In this document: positions 6,357 to 11,588 of the stretch, in pieces
Numbering within the stretch: position 1 is the first letter of the stretch
Layout of the letters: the number at the start of each line of letters is the position of its first letter
Source of the DNA: Crocinitomicaceae bacterium
GTDB taxonomy: Bacteria; Bacteroidota; Bacteroidia; Flavobacteriales_D; Crocinitomicaceae
Direction of reading: 5' to 3'
Assembly (NCBI GenBank): GCA_023264075.1
Contig: JALQTG010000251.1
Coordinates: 1-11,588 of the forward strand
Length of the DNA: 11,588 bases
Position numbers and translations under genes: made by a program
Notes under the pieces: generated by a model
The model's database searches: none
Seen by the model: only the letters and a program-made list of their open reading frames with translations
Told to the model about the DNA's origin: nothing

Positions 6357-8234
6357 TTATTGTTGGCTAGCATTGAGTTCGCCTGCCACATTATCCCCTA
6401 CAATAGCTTCGGTTACGTTCATAATGTGATCTCCCACTTTCTCCAAGGAGTAGAACAAGTCACTGTAGAAAATACCACTTTTCACATTGTATTCTTGACG
6501 CTCAATATTTTCAAAGTGCTCAGTTCTGAGAAAGTCGCGGAAACTATTCACTTCGTTTTCTTTATTCAAGGCCGAACTGAAAGAAACCGTTTTGTAATCA
6601 GCTTTCAAATTGTTAATCATAATAGTGAACGCCTCATCTACTAAGCCGATCATATGAATCAAGTTTTTACGTTGTTCTGGACTAAACCAAATTTTCTCCC
6701 CTTCTTTCCTGTTTAAAGTTAAGGACATATGATAGAAGATATCTCCAATACGTTCGAGGTCATTGATGATTGCAAGCATACCCCTTACTCTGCGACTCGT
6801 ATCTTCACTCAACTCATTTTCTGCCGCTTTTGCCAAGTAATTAGATATTTCGACCTCTACGCGATCAGTAATCTCCTCGTATTTCGCGATTTTATCGTAA
6901 TAATATTTCTTTTTATTCTTGTCAGATTCTACCAACAACTTACTAAAGAATCCTAGCATTTTACTGGTGATTTGACCAAATTTTGCCACCTCTTTCTTGG
7001 CTTCAATAATAGAGAGTTCTGGTGTGGCCAATACACCCGCTTTGATGTAATCCAAGTGAAACACCTCATCGTCACCTTGTTTTTTAGGTACGAGTCTCAC
7101 TACCCAAGCTACAATTTGATCTAATAACCATACCGTAACAACTACGTTGATTACGTTAAATGCTGTATGAAAAAGAGCTAATCCAACAGCGCGTGAAATA
7201 CCACTCGTACGGGGGTTTTCTAAACCAAAGACATTTGTCACGACACCATCGATTCCAACAATAAACCAACGGAATACAAAAACCATCCATATAGCCCCAA
7301 TGATATTAAAAAGGAGATGGGCCATTGCAGCGCGTTTAGCATGCACATTGCCAGGAATAGCGGCAATATTTGAAGTAATGGTGGTACCAATATTCCCTCC
7401 CAACACCATTCCTAATCCCAATTCATAAGGAATGATAGCACGCTCACACAACAAAATAGTAATCAATAGTGCCGCAGTACTCGATTGAACAACAATGGTA
7501 ACAACAGCACCAATAATTAAAGCTAAGACAACTGACCACACACCTACACCCGACACTTCTTGCAGAAAATCGAAATGACTACTATTAATGATTTCATCCG
7601 GAATACCGGCCTTTAACAACTCTAACGCCATAAAAAGCAAAGCCAATCCAGCGAATGTCTCTCCCCATGATTTAATACGGCCTTTATTGCTAAATAAAAA
7701 TGCAATCGCAATTAAAAATAGAATGAGAGAATAGTCACCTATAGGCGCTACAAATCCAAAAATAGCAATCAACCAACCAGTAACAGTAGTACCGATATTT
7801 GCGCCCATAATAATTCCTACACTCTGCTTTAAGCTCAATATACCATTATTCACAAAACTAACTACCAATACTGTAGTGGCCGAGGATGATTGCACCATGA
7901 ATGTTGTCAATAATCCAGTAAAAATTCCGTTCCATTTATTCGAAGTTATGTTCGTCAGTATATGACGCAATTGACTAGATGCTGCTTTTTGAATTCCTTC
8001 ACTCATGGTTTTCATACCGTGAATAAAAAGACCGAGTGCCCCGAAAAGAATGAGCAAGTGAACCACCAGACCGGATGATACAGACCAGCTCGATTCAAAA
8101 TCGAACTCGAAAATACCTAATTCCTTGGGCTGATGACTCATCAACCCTTTTGATTGAACTGAGTGATCCAACCAGTAAATTACGCTGGTAAGAATGACTG
8201 CTAACAACAGAAATATAATTCTACTTAACTTCAC
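6357..8234 (-). CDS. Na/Pi cotransporter family protein with C-terminal PhoU-like domain
   Basis: A 625-residue inner-membrane protein expected to bring in phosphate with sodium. An N-terminal hydrophobic helix (5-22) precedes two repeated NaPi-type transport units. The paired signature motifs are visible: QSSSATT (115-121) with GANIGTT (144-150), and QSSTAAL (250-256) with GGNIGTT (279-285). Hydrophobic segments continue to about 385. From about 410 to the end is a soluble, charged helical PhoU-like region (for example EEITDRVEVEISNYL and INDLERIGDIFYH), which in this family probably senses or gates. The start is a GTG at 8234: a stop lies four codons upstream in frame, and the next Met (residue 32) would lose the first helix. 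Upstream is a long putative structured leader; the nearest TAnnTTTG is at 8490-8497. Substrate assignment is by family only. Confidence 0.92.
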   Translation of the reverse strand: MKLSRIIFLLLAVILTSVIYWLDHSVQSKGLMSHQPKELGIFEFDFESSWSVSSGLVVHLLILFGALGLFIHGMKTMSEGIQKAASSQLRHILTNITSNKWNGIFTGLLTTFMVQSSSATTVLVVSFVNNGILSLKQSVGIIMGANIGTTVTGWLIAIFGFVAPIGDYSLILFLIAIAFLFSNKGRIKSWGETFAGLALLFMALELLKAGIPDEIINSSHFDFLQEVSGVGVWSVVLALIIGAVVTIVVQSSTAALLITILLCERAIIPYELGLGMVLGGNIGTTITSNIAAIPGNVHAKRAAMAHLLFNIIGAIWMVFVFRWFIVGIDGVVTNVFGLENPRTSGISRAVGLALFHTAFNVINVVVTVWLLDQIVAWVVRLVPKKQGDDEVFHLDYIKAGVLATPELSIIEAKKEVAKFGQITSKMLGFFSKLLVESDKNKKKYYYDKIAKYEEITDRVEVEISNYLAKAAENELSEDTSRRVRGMLAIINDLERIGDIFYHMSLTLNRKEGEKIWFSPEQRKNLIHMIGLVDEAFTIMINNLKADYKTVSFSSALNKENEVNSFRDFLRTEHFENIERQEYNVKSGIFYSDLFYSLEKVGDHIMNVTEAIVGDNVAGELNASQQ

Positions 8235-8285
8235 TACTCCGGGTTATTGGAAAAAATCTATGTTTATCAAACCACGAAGTTAAAC

Positions 8286-8460
8286 GTTGTCGGGAACATA
8301 TCTACTCAGAATTAAACTTTTAATGTTTTGGTAACATTCTAGTTTAAAACGTTAAATGCCCGTTTAACCAGAATTCCATTTTTACAATATCCGACAACTA
8401 AGGTGAGTAAATGTGCGCTAGACGAATTAGAGCCCCAAACGGAAGTCTGGAGCTCTAATT
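8286..8460 (-). promoter_or_regulatory. Putative structured 5' leader of the Na/Pi transporter mRNA
   Basis: Read as minus-strand RNA. (a) A 12-bp hairpin with arms 8460-8449 and 8436-8425: AATTAGAGCTCC pairs with GGGGCTCTAATT with one U-G wobble and a 12-nt loop; on the plus strand the wobble would be a C-A mismatch, favouring the minus strand. (b) An 8-bp long-range helix, GTTGTCGG (8398-8391) with CCGACAAC (8293-8286). This encloses (c) GTTAAA-CGGGCA-TTTAAC (8368-8351) and (d) AATGTT-ACCAA-AACATT (8338-8322). An outer pair TGCGCTAG/CTAGCGCA (8491-8484 and 8421-8414) overlaps the start site. No U-tract directly follows hairpin (a), so it is not a simple terminator. No known riboswitch class was recognised. 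Confidence 0.45.
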
Positions 8461-8489
8461 ACACTAATCAACCTAACCTACTACTAGCG

Positions 8490-8520
8490 CAAAGATACTG
8501 CTGTTTTCCCATTCTTGAAA
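8490..8520 (-). promoter_or_regulatory. Putative promoter of the Na/Pi transporter leader
   Basis: On the minus strand: TTTC at 8520-8517 (one base from TTTG), exactly 19 bases, then TATCTTTG at 8497-8490. It is the nearest TAnnTTTG upstream of the transporter gene; none occurs in the roughly 255 bases between it and the GTG. It predicts a 5' leader of about 250 nt. Confidence 0.5.
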
Positions 8521-8601
8521 CTTATCTGAATGGTATTTCAGTCGAGGAAATTCGTTAAGAATAATATAATAAAGTTGTACATTAAAAAAGATTACCAACC
8601 A

Positions 8602-8630
8602 TCATCGATTTATATGTATATTTCATCGAT
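8602..8630. repeat. Direct repeat TCATCGAT x2, 21 bases apart
   Basis: TCATCGAT occurs at 8602-8609 and 8623-8630, start to start 21 bases, about two helical turns, so both copies face the same side of DNA. It lies between the divergent transporter and response regulator genes, upstream of the latter's putative promoter. It could bind a dimeric regulator such as the PhoB-like protein itself; that is inference. Confidence 0.4.
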
Positions 8631-8690
8631 ATGAATCTTTGATTAATCTTTTGTTAAAACTGAATTCTGCGAGATAGATAGCTAAATTAT

Positions 8691-8722
8691 TTTCTTAAGA
8701 ATCCAATATTGTATTAAATTTG
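8691..8722 (+). promoter_or_regulatory. Putative promoter of the response regulator gene
   Basis: TAAATTTG (8715-8722) fits TAnnTTTG. At a 20-base spacing upstream there is TTTC (8691-8694) rather than TTTG, the same deviation as in the divergent transporter promoter. It predicts a leader of about 33 nt before the ATG at 8760. Confidence 0.4.
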
Positions 8723-8759
8723 ATAAGAATTAAACCAATAAGAATTTGAAAATTTCGGC

Positions 8760-9428
8760 ATGAAGCACATATTAGTTATAGATGATGAGGAGGAAATACG
8801 GGATTTAATCTCTTATAATTTAACTAAAGAAGGGTTTGAAATTTCGGTGGCTGAAAATGGAAGAGCAGGATTTGAACAATTAAAAAATCACAACGTTGAC
8901 CTCATCCTTTTGGATGTCATGATGCCTGAGATGGATGGAATTGAGTTTTGCACTCAGTTACGCTTACGACCAGAATTTGATAATATCGTTGTGTGTTTTC
9001 TTACCGCACGGAATGAAGATTACAGTCAGATTGCAGGATTAGACTCTGGAGCGGATGATTACATTGCCAAACCAGTCAAGCCTAGGGTGCTGATAAGTCG
9101 TATTAAGGCATTGTTGCGACGATCAGAGGCCTTGTCTAAGACGAATCAAGATTTAAACGGACTCGTGATTAATCGAGATGAATACGTTGTTACGCTCAAT
9201 GGAGAAAAAGTCCATTTACCAAAGAAAGAATTTGAATTACTCGCATTGCTTGCGTCTAAACCGGGCAGTGTATTCGAAAGAGACGCCATTCTGGAAACAG
9301 TTTGGGGTTCCGACATTGTGGTGGGTGACCGTACGATTGACGTCCACATTCGAAAATTAAGGGAGAAAATCGGAGATGATTTTATTAAAACTGTAAAAGG
9401 AGTTGGGTATAAATTTGTGGTTGACTAA
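8760..9428 (+). CDS. OmpR/PhoB-family response regulator
   Basis: A 222-residue two-component transcription factor. The receiver domain (1-118) has the acidic pair Asp8/Asp9, phospho-acceptor Asp52 in ILLDVMMPEMDG, Thr82 and Lys104 in IAKP, so it looks fully functional. The C-terminal winged helix (about 130-222) has FELLALLASKPGSVFERDAILETVWG and ends with the usual RTIDVHIRKLREKI...IKTVKGVGYKF pattern. No histidine kinase gene adjoins it: a terminator and then a convergent gene follow, so its partner is elsewhere or it is an orphan. Its position opposite a Na/Pi transporter makes a PhoB-like role attractive, but other OmpR-family roles are equally possible from sequence alone. No Shine-Dalgarno precedes the ATG. 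Confidence 0.94.
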   Translation: MKHILVIDDEEEIRDLISYNLTKEGFEISVAENGRAGFEQLKNHNVDLILLDVMMPEMDGIEFCTQLRLRPEFDNIVVCFLTARNEDYSQIAGLDSGADDYIAKPVKPRVLISRIKALLRRSEALSKTNQDLNGLVINRDEYVVTLNGEKVHLPKKEFELLALLASKPGSVFERDAILETVWGSDIVVGDRTIDVHIRKLREKIGDDFIKTVKGVGYKFVVD

Positions 9429-9460
9429 TGTCGACGAACAACCATTAAATACATAGTTAT

Positions 9461-9502
9461 AAAAAAAGCATGGGCGAAATATTTTTCACCCCTGCTTTTT
9501 TT
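9461..9502. terminator. Bidirectional rho-independent terminator between convergent genes
   Basis: The A7 and T7 runs flank a long interrupted stem: AAAAAAAGCA (9461-9470) pairs with TGCTTTTTTT (9493-9502), then GGG (9472-9474) with CCC (9489-9491), then GAAA (9476-9479) with TTTC (9484-9487) around a TATT loop, with two single mismatches. Having A-runs on one side and T-runs on the other, it works in both directions for the response regulator (stop 9428) and the aldehyde dehydrogenase (stop 9521). Confidence 0.88.
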
Positions 9503-9520
9503 GGTATGTTTTTTCAACTT

Positions 9521-11077
9521 CTACAAGTCAAATTTGATTCCTTGTGCTAATGGCAATTCTGCCGTGTAGTTAATTGTGTTGGTTTGCCTACGCATATAGA
9601 TTTTCCAAGCATCAGAACCAGATTCACGTCCGCCTCCTGTTTCTTTTTCACCACCAAATGCTCCGCCAATTTCAGCGCCTGAAGTACCAATGTTTACATT
9701 TGCAATTCCACAGTCAGATCCCGCATGAGATAAAAATGCTTCCGCCTCACGTAAATTATTTGTCATAATTGCCGAAGAAAGACCTTGTACAACGTCATTT
9801 TGCATAGCAATCGCATTGTGAACATCTCCGGAATATTTCATTACATATAAAATGGGTGCAAATGTTTCATGTTGTACAATTTGGAAATGGTTCTCTACTT
9901 GAACTATTGCAGGCTTCACATAACATCCTGATTCATATCCTTCACCAGAAAGAACGCCGCCTTCTACCAGTACCTTACCACCTTCCGCTTTTGCCTTCTC
10001 AATCGCGTCTAAGTACATATTTACAGCGTCTATATCAATTAGTGGCCCCACATGCATATTCTGGTCCAATGGGCTACCAATGCGCAATTGACCATAAGCA
10101 TTAACTATAGTTCCAACTACCTTGTCAAAAATAGATTCGTGAATAATCAAACGACGTGTTGACGTACAACGCTGACCAGCAGTACCAACAGCACCAAAAA
10201 CGGCACCTGGAACAACAATTTTCAAATCTGCTTCTGGAGTAATAATCATAGCGTTATTCCCACCAAGTTCTAAAAGCGACTTACCAAGACGTGCAGCGAC
10301 TGCCTGAGAAACAGATTTTCCCATTCGTGTTGATCCCGTAGCAGAAACCAATGGAACTCTCTTGTCATTCGCCATTAATTTTCCAATCTCTGCATCTCCA
10401 ATCACCAAACAAGAAACTCCCTCAGGAACGTTATTCGCTTCAAATACTTTTTGAGTAATGTTTTGGCAAGCAATTGCTGTAAGAGGAGTTTTTTCGGATG
10501 GCTTCCATACACATGTATCACCACAAATCCAGGCCAATGCCGTATTCCAATTCCAAACTGCTACCGGGAAGTTAAATGCTGAAATAATTCCAACAACTCC
10601 TAGCGGATGATATTGCTCATACATTCTATGGCCAGGACGCTCCGAGTGCATTGTTAATCCATGAAGTTGACGCGAAAGACCAACGGCAAAATCGCAGATA
10701 TCAATCATCTCTTGAACTTCACCCAATCCTTCTTGCAATGATTTCCCCATTTCGTATGAAACCAATGCTCCCAAGGCATCTTTATGTTCACGCAATGCAA
10801 CCGCTAATTGACGCACCACCTCACCACGAACAGGTGCTGGAACCATTCTCCAGGCCTTAAACGCTTCAGCAGCTTTATCTACTGTTTTATTATAATCATC
10901 CGCTGATGCAACCTTCACCGAACCTATTAATCGTCCATCTACCGGAGAATAAGAATCAATTTGTGATCCACTTGTTGCTGTCCAATTAGACCCAGTAGAA
11001 GCACCGTTGTTGAGTTGATTAACACCTAATTCTGCTAGAACCTCATTAATGTCAATTCCTGTCATTGTTTCCGCCAT
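9521..11077 (-). CDS. pcd: Antiquitin-type (ALDH7) aldehyde dehydrogenase; probable L-piperidine-6-carboxylate / aminoadipate-semialdehyde dehydrogenase
   Basis: NAD(P)-dependent oxidation of 2-aminoadipate 6-semialdehyde (from piperideine-6-carboxylate) to aminoadipate in lysine catabolism; cytosolic. It has 518 residues from the ATG at 11077. Seen: AFNFP (167-171, catalytic-pocket Asn169), the nucleotide-binding SATGSTRMGK (245-254), Glu270 in LLELGGNN and catalytic Cys304 in GTAGQRCTS. The C-terminal FGGEKETGGGRESGSDAWKIYMRR stretch is a strong mark of the ALDH7/antiquitin family. Flavobacteria are known to use lysine 6-aminotransferase plus this enzyme (pcd); the aminotransferase is not in the window. 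The start is supported by AAAAAGGAAT just upstream, and the longer TTG start at 11104 lies within a -7 box. The exact substrate rests on family membership. Confidence 0.9.
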   Translation of the reverse strand: MAETMTGIDINEVLAELGVNQLNNGASTGSNWTATSGSQIDSYSPVDGRLIGSVKVASADDYNKTVDKAAEAFKAWRMVPAPVRGEVVRQLAVALREHKDALGALVSYEMGKSLQEGLGEVQEMIDICDFAVGLSRQLHGLTMHSERPGHRMYEQYHPLGVVGIISAFNFPVAVWNWNTALAWICGDTCVWKPSEKTPLTAIACQNITQKVFEANNVPEGVSCLVIGDAEIGKLMANDKRVPLVSATGSTRMGKSVSQAVAARLGKSLLELGGNNAMIITPEADLKIVVPGAVFGAVGTAGQRCTSTRRLIIHESIFDKVVGTIVNAYGQLRIGSPLDQNMHVGPLIDIDAVNMYLDAIEKAKAEGGKVLVEGGVLSGEGYESGCYVKPAIVQVENHFQIVQHETFAPILYVMKYSGDVHNAIAMQNDVVQGLSSAIMTNNLREAEAFLSHAGSDCGIANVNIGTSGAEIGGAFGGEKETGGGRESGSDAWKIYMRRQTNTINYTAELPLAQGIKFDL

Positions 11078-11101
11078 TTTATTCCTTTTTAATTTAAAGT
11101 A

Positions 11102-11109
11102 CAAAGGTA
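11102..11109 (-). promoter_or_regulatory. Putative -7 box of the pcd gene
   Basis: TACCTTTG on the minus strand (11109-11102) fits TAnnTTTG and lies 24 bases before the ATG at 11077, giving a leader of about 20 nt that holds the purine-rich AAAAAGGAAT (11090-11081). A TTTG at 11140-11137 is 27 bases upstream, longer than usual, so the -33 element is uncertain. Confidence 0.45.
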
Positions 11110-11186
11110 AGGACTAAAAATGAGAATGAAAAGAAACAAACATTACATATAAAGAGTGTGAAGAATTTAACGCTAAACCCTGCTTA

Positions 11187-11223
11187 TTTAGAAAGATTCT
11201 AAAAATACCATATATGTGGTATT
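11187..11223. promoter_or_regulatory. Two abutting perfect palindromes; candidate operator
   Basis: TTTAGAA-AGA-TTCTAAA (11187-11203; 7-base arms, 3-base spacer) is followed with no gap by AATACCA-TATATG-TGGTATT (11204-11223; 7-base arms, 6-base spacer). The second overlaps the -33 TTG (11222-11224) of the lipoprotein promoter, so a bound protein could block or help RNA polymerase there. The binding protein is unknown. This 195-base divergent region contains no gene. Confidence 0.55.
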
Positions 11224-11252
11224 GCTCCGCCTACAATCACACCCTACATTTG
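11222..11252 (+). promoter_or_regulatory. Promoter of the DUF4856-like lipoprotein gene
   Basis: TTG (11222-11224), 20-base spacer, TACATTTG (11245-11252): the most complete match to the Bacteroidota consensus in the window. It predicts a leader of about 16 nt rich in A and T before the ATG at 11273. Confidence 0.65.
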
Positions 11253-11272
11253 TCCAATAAAAATATTATTGT

Positions 11273-11588
11273 ATGAAACCGTTATATACTTTACTTATTG
11301 CATCTGCAGCGCTTTCAATTACAAGCTGTAAAAAAGAAGGGTGCACAGACCCATTAGCAACAAATTACAATGGAGAAGCTAAGAAAGATGACGGATCTTG
11401 TATGTATGATGCAGAATATGTCATCCCAACTACTTTCAGTTTCACAGATGGAAACGGAAATAATACCGTAGACTATTCTGGTCAAACAGAACGCCTTGAT
11501 CAATTGAGCGAAATGGTTACCTTAATGAAAAGTGGAACAACTCAAGCGATTTCAGCGCAAGCTTTAAAGGACATGTTTGCGAATACCG
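11273..11588 (+). CDS. DUF4856-like lipoprotein, N-terminal part (runs off the window end)
   Basis: Only the first 105 residues are present. A lipoprotein signal peptide ends in ITSC with Cys19 as the lipidation site. It is followed directly by a single GCTDPLATNYN...KKDDGSCMYD unit (23-46); its Cys24 and Cys43 could form a disulfide, and it resembles the short Cys-rich repeats of Bacteroidota surface proteins. The next stretch (about 49-105: PTTFSFTDGNGNNTV, DYSGQTERLDQL) resembles from memory the start of DUF4856 proteins, a Bacteroidota lipoprotein family often found near imelysin-like genes; the neighbours needed to confirm this lie outside the window. Function unknown. Start choice: first ATG, well placed behind a good promoter. 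Confidence 0.78.
   Translation, partial: MKPLYTLLIASAALSITSCKKEGCTDPLATNYNGEAKKDDGSCMYDAEYVIPTTFSFTDGNGNNTVDYSGQTERLDQLSEMVTLMKSGTTQAISAQALKDMFANT

Larger units (their letters stand above)
8235..8759. other. 525-base divergent intergenic region between the Na/Pi transporter and the response regulator
   Basis: No convincing coding sequence on either strand. It divides into the probable transporter leader (about 8235-8485, minus strand, with several inverted repeats), the transporter promoter (8490-8520), and the AT-rich upstream region of the response regulator (8521-8759), which holds a direct repeat (8602-8630) and a putative promoter (8691-8722). No tRNA or recognised riboswitch was found. 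Confidence 0.75.

Noticed and set aside
8340..8390. 11-codon frame in the transporter leader (starts ATGGAATTC on the minus strand) as a regulatory upstream ORF
   Set aside because: It is very short, with no repeated or regulatory codons and no supporting initiation signal; AT-rich DNA gives such frames by chance.
8425..8460. Hairpin in the intergenic region read as an intrinsic terminator
   Set aside because: No T-run follows on either strand and no gene ends nearby; a leader hairpin fits better.
1..11588. tRNA, rRNA, CRISPR array, insertion sequence or prophage
   Set aside because: No cloverleaf, no regularly spaced repeats, no transposase or integrase frames and no flanking terminal repeats were seen.

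Overview
The window looks like chromosomal DNA of a member of the Bacteroidota, most likely order Flavobacteriales (perhaps near Crocinitomicaceae or Cryomorphaceae; this finer placement is a guess). The reasons are AT-rich intergenic DNA, almost no Shine-Dalgarno sequences, repeated matches to the Bacteroidota promoter (-33 TTG or TTTG, -7 TAnnTTTG), a Bacteroidota-type lipoprotein carrying a CTDP...NYN...DDGSC motif, and an alphaproteobacterial/Rickettsia-type isocitrate dehydrogenase. No mobile element, CRISPR array, rRNA or tRNA was seen. This is ordinary housekeeping DNA with some interesting regulatory DNA between the genes.

Layout: a truncated icd (minus, 1-403) is divergent from a LysR regulator (492-1409), with a perfect palindrome between them. 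A long-chain polyprenyl diphosphate synthase (1484-2455) follows and converges on polyphosphate kinase ppk (minus, 2486-4531). Upstream of ppk, also on the minus strand, come a possible small RNA (about 4570-4645), an uncharacterised lipoprotein (4721-5254), a LuxE-like acyl-protein synthetase homologue (5299-6288) and a Na/Pi cotransporter with a PhoU-like tail (6357-8234). A 525-base intergenic region holds a probable long structured leader for the transporter and the promoter region of a divergent OmpR/PhoB-type response regulator (8760-9428). A bidirectional terminator separates that gene from an antiquitin-type aldehyde dehydrogenase (pcd/amaB, minus, 9521-11077). A 195-base divergent region with two abutting palindromes then leads to a truncated DUF4856-like lipoprotein gene (11273 to the window end).

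Functionally, ppk, the Na/Pi transporter and the PhoB-like regulator suggest a loose phosphate-handling neighbourhood, although each gene appears to have its own promoter. The polyprenyl synthase probably makes the menaquinone side chain, icd belongs to the TCA cycle, and pcd to lysine catabolism.

The points most worth a second look are: (1) three genes whose -7 box ends only 6-7 bases before the ATG, predicting leaderless or nearly leaderless mRNAs; (2) a roughly 250-nt transporter leader able to form several nested helices; (3) a promoter-to-terminator unit of about 75 nt that could be a small RNA; and (4) the double palindrome at the DUF4856 promoter. No clearly new multi-gene system is visible.
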